Of a DNA stretch of 36,324 nucleotides, positions 16,589-24,251 are shown one piece after another. This stretch comes from Candidatus Methanofilum arcanum. Its GTDB lineage: Archaea; Halobacteriota; Methanomicrobia; Methanomicrobiales; Methanospirillaceae. The notes beneath the pieces are model-generated. The model worked only from the letters and a program-made list of their open reading frames with translations. It ran no database searches and was not told where the DNA came from. A program made the translations under genes and the position numbers. The first letter of the stretch is position 1. Each line of letters starts with the position of its first letter. Location of the stretch: the NCBI GenBank assembly GCA_031285085.1, contig JAITWW010000113.1:1-36324 (forward strand), read 5' to 3'.

Positions 16589-17018
16589 TTTCAAATCCCC
16601 CATACTTGTACGCATAGTAATATCGAAGAGCGGTGTATAGAAGAATCATCATGCACGGAAGGAGAAGGTACGATAGAGTAAAATTGGATACTATCTGCCC
16701 ACAAGGATGGTGAGGTAGAGTCAGGATAACTGCAACTCCTGAAAAAGCATATGCTGATACTAAAATAAGCACGATATGAAGAGTTCGTGTTGCTGCTTTT
16801 CCTACAATCAACTCAGTTCGTTCATCTTCCACAATCTCCTGAATCTGTGTTCGTGCGAGTGTGATAATAATTATTCCAATTATGAGGCCTATTGCACAGA
16901 TTATTGGAGAACGCACCGTTATTGCAAAGTAAAAGACAATCACTTCAAGAAGAGCTACTATCCCTATAATTGCTAAGAATCCGTTTTTATGAAGATGTTT
17001 ATTCATTGATATACACAC
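16578..17018 (-). CDS. DUF2178-type membrane protein
   Basis: The 146-residue protein has four hydrophobic segments, in the order 15-30, 35-55, 75-100 and 115-135, with a cytoplasmic-looking loop IQEIVEDERTELIVGKAATRT between the second and third. This loop, with the E-DER-E pattern, is characteristic of DUF2178 proteins. The start is probably ATG 17006 (MNKHLHKN) or 17018. Its stop overlaps the XRE gene. The function of the family is not known; the pairing suggests that it controls the regulator at the membrane. Confidence 0.8.
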   Translation of the reverse strand: MCISMNKHLHKNGFLAIIGIVALLEVIVFYFAITVRSPIICAIGLIIGIIIITLARTQIQEIVEDERTELIVGKAATRTLHIVLILVSAYAFSGVAVILTLPHHPCGQIVSNFTLSYLLLPCMMILLYTALRYYYAYKYGGFESEE

Positions 17019-17170
17019 GATTTATTTTATCTATTTATCTTTGTGAATTTTCCTGTTTTATCGTTACAATTTTTTGGAATAAAGGGAGTATATTATATTT
17101 TTATGTGAGTAGATTTTTTAAGATTTTAACGAGGCCTTTCGTTTTAGTGTTTTAGTATATGTGCAAAGAA

Positions 17171-17533
17171 TCACTCGGAAGATTCCTGGTTCTGATGAGC
17201 AAGTACGATCTCAATTACAGAGACACGCATCATGCCATCCTCGGTCTCAACCTCTTCGGTGCAGGTTGTAATCTGCTGCTTTTCAATCCGTGGCAAAAAC
17301 TTATGCAATGCAACTTCCACTGCATCAACCGCACGAGATATTGCCTTTCCACGACCACGAACGATAACCTCACTCTGTCCATTTTGAAACTGTGTTACAA
17401 TCGCAAGAACATAGTTCATAGTTGGTTTATTTCCAATAAAAACGATATTATCGGTAGAGATTGTATTTACATCTGAAGCGGAGGTCACCGTAGAATCTAC
17501 AATTACATCAGAATTCACAGTTTCCTCAGACAT
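17171..17533 (-). CDS. albA: Alba-family DNA/RNA-binding chromatin protein
   Basis: Alba is a small dimeric nucleic-acid-binding protein of archaeal chromatin and RNA. The 120-residue reading from ATG 17533 contains the Alba core NIVFIGNKPTMNYVLAIVTQ, the RGRGKAISRAVDAVEV helix and IEIVLA near the end. The lysine in FIGNKP and the RGRG loop are nucleic-acid contacts in the family. The N-terminal 30 residues are rich in Ser, Thr and Asp and are not part of the core. Upstream in-frame starts at 17551 and 17563 cannot be excluded. It follows asd by about 40 bases and is probably co-transcribed with it. Confidence 0.9.
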   Translation of the reverse strand: MSEETVNSDVIVDSTVTSASDVNTISTDNIVFIGNKPTMNYVLAIVTQFQNGQSEVIVRGRGKAISRAVDAVEVALHKFLPRIEKQQITTCTEEVETEDGMMRVSVIEIVLAHQNQESSE

Positions 17534-17572
17534 TGACTGCAATATTACCATTTCACCCTTCAATCCACTGGG

Positions 17573-18592
17573 TCATAGATATTTCTTTTCCCTTAACAGC
17601 TCAGCATTTAAAATGGAAGCTCCAGCAGCTCCCCGAATTGTATTATGCCCCATAGCAATATATCGAAGTCCCTCTCTCACACGCCCAACAGAAACACTCA
17701 TTCCTCCACCTCGCATGCGATCAAGACGAGGTTGTGGGCGATTATCCTCCTCATGGTACAATAAAGACTTATCCGGCTGGGTTGGTAGTCCTGAAAATGG
17801 AGCTTTGTAAGACATAAACGCCTTTTTTGCCACCTCAACAGAGGCATCACACTCAGCCCAGACAGCCATCGTATGACCATCGATGACAGGCACACGGTGA
17901 CAACTTGCACTCACTGGAAATGACGCAAAAGAAACGGTTGAACCGTCAAAAGTTCCCATTATCTTACCAGTCTCATGTTCCATCTTCTCCTCCTCGGATC
18001 CAATATATGGAACGATATTATCAAGAATGCCCATGCCTGGTACCCCTTCAAATCCAGCGCCAGAGATTGCTTGCATTGTTGCAACCTTTACATCACGAAT
18101 ATGATATGGTTGCAGAGGAGCAAGAGAAAGAGTTAACATAATCGTTGAACAGTTCGGATTTGTCACAATAAAGCCATCATATCCATCTTTATCTCGTTGC
18201 AGATCGATAAGGCCAAGATGATCCCCATTTATCTCAGGCACAACAAGGGGAATATGATCAGACATGCGATGTGCACTGGCATTGCTACATACTCCCATAC
18301 CAGCTTTTGCACATGCAAGCTCAATCGAACCTGCAAGTTCCGCAGGGAGCGCGGAAAAAACAAGATCAAGGTCTTTTAAAGCGGAGATATCTGTATCAAC
18401 AACACGCTTATCAGCAAGAGATGTTGGAAAGGGAGAATCAAGTCTCCAGTTTACTGCCTCTGCATATCTTTTTCCTGCGCTACGCTTTGATGCGGTCAGA
18501 ACGGTAAGATCAAAATATGGGTGATCAGAAAGTAATTGTACAAATCGTTGACCTACTGCGCCGGTAGCACCAAGCACACCTACCGATATCAT
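17573..18592 (-). CDS. asd: Aspartate-semialdehyde dehydrogenase
   Basis: Asd reduces aspartyl phosphate to aspartate semialdehyde with NADPH, the branch point towards lysine, threonine and methionine. In 339 residues the NADP-binding GATGAVGQRFVQLL lies at 9-22, the catalytic cysteine lies in VTNPNCSTI (near residue 148) and the substrate-binding region CHRVPVIDGH near residue 230. This is the fungal/archaeal type of the enzyme. It is followed by alba and preceded by a ferredoxin gene 40 bases upstream. Homoserine from this route could supply the threonine phosphate part of coenzyme B, but that is a general link rather than evidence of co-regulation. Confidence 0.94.
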   Translation of the reverse strand: MISVGVLGATGAVGQRFVQLLSDHPYFDLTVLTASKRSAGKRYAEAVNWRLDSPFPTSLADKRVVDTDISALKDLDLVFSALPAELAGSIELACAKAGMGVCSNASAHRMSDHIPLVVPEINGDHLGLIDLQRDKDGYDGFIVTNPNCSTIMLTLSLAPLQPYHIRDVKVATMQAISGAGFEGVPGMGILDNIVPYIGSEEEKMEHETGKIMGTFDGSTVSFASFPVSASCHRVPVIDGHTMAVWAECDASVEVAKKAFMSYKAPFSGLPTQPDKSLLYHEEDNRPQPRLDRMRGGGMSVSVGRVREGLRYIAMGHNTIRGAAGASILNAELLREKKYL

Positions 18593-18631
18593 ACTGTTTA
18601 GTTAGGTGGCAAATAGGAAAAAGAGTATGGG

Positions 18632-18805
18632 TTATTCCACTGAAATCGAGTCTGCAGGACAGACATCAACGCATGATCCACAATCAACACAGGCATCTGC
18701 ATCAACAGACGCAATCTCATTTTCAAGAACAATTGCTTCTGCAGGGCAGTCATCAACACATGCCCCACATCCAGTACATGAATCTTTATCAACAATAGCT
18801 ACCAT
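18632..18805 (-). CDS. Small 2[4Fe-4S] ferredoxin
   Basis: A 57-residue reading frame encodes a bacterial-type double-cluster ferredoxin. The first cluster motif is C10-x2-C13-x2-C16-x3-C20-P, and the second is C39-x2-C42-x2-C45-x3-C49-P, so all eight ligands are present at canonical spacing. It has the usual internal symmetry, with the two halves about 29 residues apart. A GAGGT ribosome binding site lies six bases ahead of ATG 18805. It is an electron carrier of low potential; the partner is not evident, but the radical SAM enzyme and other redox enzymes of the cluster upstream are candidates. The gene is short enough to be overlooked by automatic length limits. Confidence 0.92.
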   Translation of the reverse strand: MVAIVDKDSCTGCGACVDDCPAEAIVLENEIASVDADACVDCGSCVDVCPADSISVE

Positions 18806-18859
18806 GTTGTAACCTCGTAACCAATAATTTCACCATGCTAAATAGATATACATATCTAT

Positions 18860-19057
18860 TCAATCATATTTTCCTTTCAGATTATTCCATCCGGTATATC
18901 CACAATAAAAGCATCCAATACCTTCGCAATGGTGACATTTCTCTGCAGGATGCTTTACAAACACGTGTCCTGTTGCACCGCAAAAGGAACAGCCGTCTCC
19001 AGTACAGTGCTGGCACTCTACTTCATCATACACTGGCTTTGCTGCTCTGTTTGTCAT
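18860..19057 (-). CDS. Small protein with two DnaJ-like zinc motifs
   Basis: The 65-residue protein contains four cysteine pairs in two repeats: CQHCTGDGCSFCGATGH and CHHCEGIGCFYCGYTGW. CxxCxGxGCxxCxxxG is the zinc-binding pattern of the DnaJ central domain, so this is a free-standing version of that module. There is no J domain. It lies between aksE and the ferredoxin gene on the same strand, about 130 bases after aksE. It may act as a zinc-dependent thiol or scaffold protein; the role is unknown. The regular cysteine spacing makes a chance frame very unlikely. Confidence 0.8.
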   Translation of the reverse strand: MTNRAAKPVYDEVECQHCTGDGCSFCGATGHVFVKHPAEKCHHCEGIGCFYCGYTGWNNLKGKYD

Positions 19058-19187
19058 TATACTCTGTAGGTTGCGTATACATTCGAAGCTTTTGAAAAGA
19101 GGTAAGAGATCGGAAAAAAGATAGAAATAAGTGCACTTACTGGGGCCGAGTATATAGGTGGAGAATGCTTGAAAACTTCACTTCCTA

Positions 19188-19703
19188 TCAAAGCGCTTTG
19201 AAACTCATACGTTTTTCAATATAAGGGAGAAGACCTCCCATAGAGATAATCTCAAGCATACGTTCTGAAAGTGGCTGAGCCTGATAGGTCATGGTATTTT
19301 TAGATTCATCCTGTACAGTTACTTTACCCGTCTCAAGTGAGCATGTGATAGTATCACCGTCATGACATGTAATATCAGGAACCTCAAAAAGTGGAATGGC
19401 AAGATTTAGTGCATTTCTGAAAAATATCCTTGAAAACGAACGCGCAACAATTGCTTGCACACCAGCAAGCTGAATCGAGACCGCAGCCTGCTCCCGTGAT
19501 GACCCACACCCAAAATTTTTTCCTGCAACAATGATACATCCATTTAAGCGTGCATGCAGCGTTGTATCAAGATCCTCAAATATATGATCAGCCCAGATCT
19601 GTGCATCTTTTGTTCGCAGATAACGCCCAGCAATGATGAGATCTGTATCGATATCATCTCCAAGACAGACTGCAGGTGCTTGTATTGTGTTGAATACGTG
19701 CAT
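19188..19703 (-). CDS. aksE: Homoaconitase small subunit (AksE/HacB)
   Basis: This is the swivel-domain subunit that, with the large subunit, isomerises homocitrate-type acids to the homoisocitrate type in coenzyme B synthesis. The start ATG 19703 shares its A with the TAA of the large-subunit gene, so the two are coupled. The 171-residue product has GDDIDTDLI, GKNFGCGSSREQA near 60 and ARSFSRIFFRNALN near 90. The substrate loop reads YLRT at 28-31. In methanogen homoaconitase this loop is reported as YLRT, while isopropylmalate isomerase has YLVY or YLVM, so homoaconitase is preferred over LeuD. Overlap with leucine synthesis cannot be excluded. Confidence 0.85.
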   Translation of the reverse strand: MHVFNTIQAPAVCLGDDIDTDLIIAGRYLRTKDAQIWADHIFEDLDTTLHARLNGCIIVAGKNFGCGSSREQAAVSIQLAGVQAIVARSFSRIFFRNALNLAIPLFEVPDITCHDGDTITCSLETGKVTVQDESKNTMTYQAQPLSERMLEIISMGGLLPYIEKRMSFKAL

Positions 19704-20917
19704 TATAAGACCTCCAGGGGATCTGTAATCACACCACATATAGCACTCACGGCAGCCGTTGTCACTGATGAGAGGAAGTACGAAGCATCAACACCCATTC
19801 TATTTTTGAAGTTTCGATTTGCAGTTGAAAGCCCAACCTCTCCCTTTCCGAGAACTCCTTGATGAGTTCCAAGACATGCTGCGCATCCAGGGGGAACAAG
19901 GATACAACCAGCGTCAATGAAGCTATCAATGACACCAGCCTGCAAAGCCTGTTGATAGGTACGGCGTGATGCTGGTGCAATAATTGTTCGAACAGAAACA
20001 GTCTCTCCTTTTAAGATCTCTGCAGCACGCAATAGATCTTCATATCTTCCATTTGTGCAGGTTCCAATAAACACCTGATCCAACTCGGTATCTGCGTACT
20101 TGTGCACAGGAACAACAGAGTCCACCCGATGGGGAACTGCAAGAAGCGGAACGATATCATCAAGTACGACATCAAACTCACGTGTGTATATTGGATCTTG
20201 TGGTTGTTGGTGTTTACAGTGAGTTCCGTACTGTGCCATATAGGTTTCAGTCACATGATCAGCATAAAACAGTCCCGTCTTTCCACCTGCTTCTATTGCC
20301 ATATTCGTAAGCGTCATGCGTTCAGTCATACTCAGCCCTGCACATCCCTCTCCAACAAATTCAAGCGCCTGATAGGTTGCTCCATCCATACCAAGTGTGC
20401 TTACATACCACAGCGCCAGATCCTTTGCCTCTGCACCACGTGAAAAGCTTCCGTGAAGGTGAAAACCAATACTTTCAGGAACACGAAACCAGGTCTCCCC
20501 AAGAGCCCAGAGACCCGCCATATCAGTTGCACCAACTCCTGTTGCAAACGCACCAAATGCTCCAAGTGTACAGGAGTGAGAATCAGCTCCTACAATGATC
20601 TCGCCAGGCGCCACATGCCCTTCAGCCATGTACTGATGACAGATCCCACCTCCAGCATCGGAAAAGTGAAACTGTTGCTGCTTGCAAAAGTTACGAAGTT
20701 CACGTTGCAGTGTGGCAACCTCAGAGGTGTTTGCCGGTGTATTATGATCAAAAATAACATAGACACGATAGGGGGCTTTTACGCCTTTCCCACCGAGTCT
20801 ATCCCAAACAAGCTTTGTCTGAATACCAGTGCCGTCATGGACGTACATGCGATCAACTTGTCGATCTATGTAGGTACCTGCTTCTGCACCAAGAATTTGC
20901 TCTGATAATGTTCCCAT
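19703..20917 (-). CDS. aksD: Homoaconitase large subunit (AksD/HacA)
   Basis: This is the [4Fe-4S] catalytic subunit of homoaconitase or isopropylmalate isomerase. The 404-residue reading shows the three cluster cysteines expected of the aconitase superfamily: C287 in FIGTCTNG, and C345 and C348 in PGCAACLG. GADSHSCTLGAFGAFATGVGATDMA near residue 110 and the closing STANRNFKNRMG are typical. A GAGGGA site precedes ATG 20917. The assignment to homoaconitase rather than LeuC follows from the YLRT loop of its partner and from aksA next door; the large subunit alone would not separate the two. Confidence 0.87.
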   Translation of the reverse strand: MGTLSEQILGAEAGTYIDRQVDRMYVHDGTGIQTKLVWDRLGGKGVKAPYRVYVIFDHNTPANTSEVATLQRELRNFCKQQQFHFSDAGGGICHQYMAEGHVAPGEIIVGADSHSCTLGAFGAFATGVGATDMAGLWALGETWFRVPESIGFHLHGSFSRGAEAKDLALWYVSTLGMDGATYQALEFVGEGCAGLSMTERMTLTNMAIEAGGKTGLFYADHVTETYMAQYGTHCKHQQPQDPIYTREFDVVLDDIVPLLAVPHRVDSVVPVHKYADTELDQVFIGTCTNGRYEDLLRAAEILKGETVSVRTIIAPASRRTYQQALQAGVIDSFIDAGCILVPPGCAACLGTHQGVLGKGEVGLSTANRNFKNRMGVDASYFLSSVTTAAVSAICGVITDPLEVL

Positions 20918-20939
20918 TGTTCCCTCTCACTGTCTGTTT

Positions 20940-22064
20940 TTACTGAATCCCAACCACTTTTTGAATGCATGCAGTAAGAAATTCTGGAGTTACCACACCT
21001 TTTCCCTCACTATGCTGTTTAATATCAGCAAGAATAGCATCTACCTTTTCTTCAGGCACTGAGTACCCGGAGGTTGAGAGCACATGGATGAGAGCTTTTC
21101 TTCCGGTATGCTTTCCAAGAAGGAATTTTCGGGTGGTTCCAAGAAGAGCAGGCTGAATGTACTCATATGTCTGTGGATCCTCAAGCATGGCAGCGATATG
21201 AATGCCACTCTCATGTGCAAATGCATGATCTCCAACGATCGGTTTCGTAACTGGGATTGGAATGCCGGTATACTCTGCAACCATCTCTGAGAGAGCAGGA
21301 ATCTCAGTAAGATCATATCGATCCACTCCTCCTTTGAGTCGAATCCCAACCAAAACCTCCTCTAACCGAGCATTTCCACATCTCTCACCAATTCCATTCA
21401 CGGTCGTGTGAAGCTGAAATGCACCAAGTTGAGCTGCGGTAAGTGTGTTTGCAGTGGCACATCCAAGATCATTATGACAATGAATCGCAAGGGGAAGCGA
21501 GATCTGAGGGAGGATTGTCTGCAATCGCTCTTGTAAATCTAATGGTGTTAAGCATCCTGTTGTATCAGCAAATGTCAGCAGCGTGGCATGATGTTCTGCA
21601 ATCTCCTGATAAACCGAGATGAGAGCAGAAACATCTGTTCTCGAAGCATCTTCTGCCCCAAAACGAACCTGGAGACCGTGATCTACGGCGTAATCAACCT
21701 CAGTAGCAGCCCGTGCTACCATCTCTTCAAGGGGCTTTTTATATTTATGCTGGAGATGAGTAGGAGAGGTTGCCAGAAACAGGCTTACCATATCGACCTC
21801 AGCGGTAATGGCAGCTTCTAGATCTGAACGCATCGTTCTGGCGAGTCCACAGATCCTTGCATGTAACCCTTCTCGTGAGATTGCACGTACAGCTTTGCAT
21901 TCTTCTTCTGATATCACTGGAAACCCAGCTTCAATGACCTCAACACCAATAGCATCAAGCTGGTGTGCAATGGCAATCTTTTCTTCTTTGGTGAATGCAA
22001 CACCTGGGGTTTGTTCTCCATCACGCAGTGTTACATCACATATCTCAACATTCCACATATTCAT
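20940..22064 (-). CDS. aksA: Homocitrate synthase AksA
   Basis: AksA condenses 2-oxoglutarate with acetyl-CoA and acts again on the longer products (2-oxoadipate, 2-oxopimelate) to build 2-oxosuberate for coenzyme B. The 374-residue TIM-barrel protein has the acyl-CoA lyase motif CDVTLRDGEQTPG near residues 9-22, the metal-binding HCHNDLG and the GIGERCGNARLEE signature. It lacks the C-terminal regulatory domain of LeuA and CimA, which fits AksA by size. GGTGA lies six bases ahead of ATG 22064, inside the end of the preceding gene, and the two overlap by 20 bases. The remaining enzyme, homoisocitrate dehydrogenase AksF, is not in the window. Confidence 0.9.
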   Translation of the reverse strand: MNMWNVEICDVTLRDGEQTPGVAFTKEEKIAIAHQLDAIGVEVIEAGFPVISEEECKAVRAISREGLHARICGLARTMRSDLEAAITAEVDMVSLFLATSPTHLQHKYKKPLEEMVARAATEVDYAVDHGLQVRFGAEDASRTDVSALISVYQEIAEHHATLLTFADTTGCLTPLDLQERLQTILPQISLPLAIHCHNDLGCATANTLTAAQLGAFQLHTTVNGIGERCGNARLEEVLVGIRLKGGVDRYDLTEIPALSEMVAEYTGIPIPVTKPIVGDHAFAHESGIHIAAMLEDPQTYEYIQPALLGTTRKFLLGKHTGRKALIHVLSTSGYSVPEEKVDAILADIKQHSEGKGVVTPEFLTACIQKVVGIQ

Positions 22065-23223
22065 GATAAATCACCTCTTGGCAGTTTCCTTGGACTACAA
22101 ATGTTCTCGGTTCTTTTCTCTCCTGCATCGGCACTCCTATCGCGGACTGAATCTTTCGCAGCGCAGTACTGTCATCGCAGGTACATACATACGGGTTTGA
22201 AAAAGCGATATATGGCACAATATCAGATATTTTCTGTCCTCCTGTCATTCCCAGTTTGTAATTTTGTAAAACAACAGTTATTACTGGAATTTTTTGTTCA
22301 TAGATCTCAATGAGTGCCTGCAGTCCAGAGTGGAGGAGTGCATAATCTCCAATGAATGCAACACCGGTTGTATGAGCGGTTGCAATGGAGGAACCCATGC
22401 CATACGAGGCAAATCCAACGGTGTATGGAGTATTCATGAGAAGCACACAACATCCTGCATCACAGATGATGGGTTTTCCTGCTTCCTCAAACATATCAAA
22501 TAGAGCTCGAAATGAACAATCACGGCACAAAGAGAGGGATTTTTTTCTCCTTGAGCGGTGCGTATCAGCAGGTGTGAGATGAGGTGAAGGATGAATACAA
22601 GGGTACACAAGCCCACCTTGGTATCCATTCATCTGTTCTGTTATGTTCTGCACACGTACTCCTCGCCCATACATGGTACAATCTGGATCTGCAAGCCCAG
22701 TGCAGTTTTCTTTCTGTGGTTTCACAGATATCGAGTCGGTATTTGGTTCTGGTATTGTTATATGAGAACGAAGTTCAGTGTCTGTTACTCGTACGATGGT
22801 AATGCGGGAGAAGCGTTCAGAGGCTAAAAACGCCTCTTCGAGTGCCTCTCTTGGACTGTGCCCACACAGTTCTACCACGGCAGCTCTGGCAATTGGGCCA
22901 TAATATCGTGGGTCTTGGGCGGTTTGAGAGGCAGAGAGGTACTCATCATCTCCTGCAATTACTATGACACCAGCTTTTAATCCCTGGAATGTTGCATTGG
23001 CAAGGGGATCAGCAAGTGCATTCATGCCAACCTGTTTTACAATCACCGCAGCCCGCGTGCCTACGAGTGAGTGACCAAGTGCGAACTCTAAAGCGATTTT
23101 TTCATTTTTGACAATGGTTGCATGAGCCTGTTCACAAAGAGCAGATACCGGAAACCCTGGGACGCAATAGGTTGGAATGCCGCTTTTTTTGAGTATTGTT
23201 CCGAGTGCGTGTTCAATTTTCAT
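22045..23223 (-). CDS. IorA-like ThDP-dependent enzyme, candidate 2-oxosuberate decarboxylase
   Basis: The protein resembles the alpha subunit of indolepyruvate ferredoxin oxidoreductase (IorA) but lacks the C-terminal ferredoxin domain. The pyrimidine-binding domain has NEKIALE (activating E46) and KQVGMNALADPL at 63-74. The diphosphate-binding domain has GD at 292-293, N321 in LQNYKLGMTGG, and a CRDC...CDAGCC region ahead of it. No beta subunit gene (IorB) is beside it, so a simple decarboxylase is more likely than an oxidoreductase. Its 3' end overlaps aksA by 20 bases, which places it in the coenzyme B operon. Decarboxylation of 2-oxosuberate to 7-oxoheptanoate needs just such an enzyme; that link is inference. 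Its 392 residues include a Cys/Arg/Ser-rich linker around 190-235. Confidence 0.75.
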   Translation of the reverse strand: MKIEHALGTILKKSGIPTYCVPGFPVSALCEQAHATIVKNEKIALEFALGHSLVGTRAAVIVKQVGMNALADPLANATFQGLKAGVIVIAGDDEYLSASQTAQDPRYYGPIARAAVVELCGHSPREALEEAFLASERFSRITIVRVTDTELRSHITIPEPNTDSISVKPQKENCTGLADPDCTMYGRGVRVQNITEQMNGYQGGLVYPCIHPSPHLTPADTHRSRRKKSLSLCRDCSFRALFDMFEEAGKPIICDAGCCVLLMNTPYTVGFASYGMGSSIATAHTTGVAFIGDYALLHSGLQALIEIYEQKIPVITVVLQNYKLGMTGGQKISDIVPYIAFSNPYVCTCDDSTALRKIQSAIGVPMQERKEPRTFVVQGNCQEVIYHEYVEC

Positions 23224-23267
23224 TTTTGTGGGATGGGTGTTTTTGATCTTGTTCCTTCAGGAGATGT

Positions 23268-24251
23268 TCATGAGTCTCTTCCAACAACGAGATCACATCC
23301 ACCACAGCGTGGGCACATGGTCTTACAGAGGGAAGGGTCAAGCTCTGCACTTCCAAGTGCTTTTGTCATGATCTCATGCATTGCAAGTAGGCGTTTTGAA
23401 TCAGGACGATGGTACCCTTCTGCCTCAAGTTCGGCATGTGGGCTTAAGGGGCGAATGATGGGAATGACTCCAAGATCGCAGAGTTCGTAAATACATGCTT
23501 CCATCTCCTGATCACTCTCTCCAAGCCCGAGAATTACATTTGAAAATACATGTCCTTTTCCAAACAAGGGAACAGAGGCTGCAAGTGCAAAGAGCAGTAC
23601 ATCTCGATTGCTTTCTGGACAGAATTTTGCCAGAATATCAGCAGTTGCTGCCTCAAGGTTAAATTTGACTTCACACGCTCCTGCTTCATACAGGCGCATG
23701 GCGCTTTTTTCTGTTGGATAGATAGAGACCCCAATTGGAAGCTCTGGGAACTCATCCCGAAGCCTTGTTACTACTGAGACTGTGTTCTCCTCTTCTTCCT
23801 CCACACTGTGCATGATCCCAGAGGTCAGCGATATCGCACGTACAGATCCATACTCCTGCTGTTTTTGAATCATGTGCACGATCTCATCATTGCTCTTTCT
23901 GCGTCCTGCAAGGGATGGAACATTACAGTACTTGCATGAAAAGATGCAAGAACCAGAGATCGTGATATATGCTTGTTCTGGACAGTGTAAGGAAGCAGGT
24001 TCGAGCTTTGCAATATGTTGTTCATTGTGTAAGGTGAATGAGACAACTCCTCCTCCACGGTGGGAGAGCAGGACAGATCCTGTTTTTGAGAGAGAGAGTT
24101 TGACACGATGACCATGATAGTTGAGAAATACCGCTCCATCACCTCCTGCACCAGGGCCTGCTATTGACTGACTTACAAACTGGTGCCACGAAGCACCGGA
24201 TATCTGAGCTGTTCCAGCAGCGAGCAAGTCTGCTTTTGTGTTTATCCACAT
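23268..24251 (-). CDS. Radical SAM protein of a methanogen-type family
   Basis: The 327-residue protein carries the radical SAM cluster motif C102-x3-C106-x2-C109 in ISGSCIFSCKYCNVP. A GPGAGGDG stretch lies near residue 32 ahead of the core. Four further cysteines close the protein (C309, C313, C316, C319), likely an auxiliary Fe-S cluster. It is not Mmp10, in which the CxxxCxxC motif lies close to the N-terminus and the protein is longer. The start ATG 24251 overlaps the end of the marker 11 gene by 10 bases. Substrate unknown; placement between marker 11 and the coenzyme B genes suggests modification chemistry linked to methanogenesis. Confidence 0.82.
   Translation of the reverse strand: MWINTKADLLAAGTAQISGASWHQFVSQSIAGPGAGGDGAVFLNYHGHRVKLSLSKTGSVLLSHRGGGVVSFTLHNEQHIAKLEPASLHCPEQAYITISGSCIFSCKYCNVPSLAGRRKSNDEIVHMIQKQQEYGSVRAISLTSGIMHSVEEEEENTVSVVTRLRDEFPELPIGVSIYPTEKSAMRLYEAGACEVKFNLEAATADILAKFCPESNRDVLLFALAASVPLFGKGHVFSNVILGLGESDQEMEACIYELCDLGVIPIIRPLSPHAELEAEGYHRPDSKRLLAMHEIMTKALGSAELDPSLCKTMCPRCGGCDLVVGRDS

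Noticed and set aside
17090..17160. Small hairpin (AACGA...TCGTT) with T-rich flank
   Set aside because: The T-run lies on the strand without a gene to terminate, and the stem is only five base pairs.
19188..20917. Assignment as LeuCD (isopropylmalate isomerase)
   Set aside because: The YLRT loop of the small subunit and adjacency to a short aksA-type synthase favour homoaconitase, although dual use is possible.
23268..24251. Assignment of the radical SAM protein as Mmp10
   Set aside because: The cluster motif lies at residue 102 rather than near the N-terminus and the protein is shorter than Mmp10.
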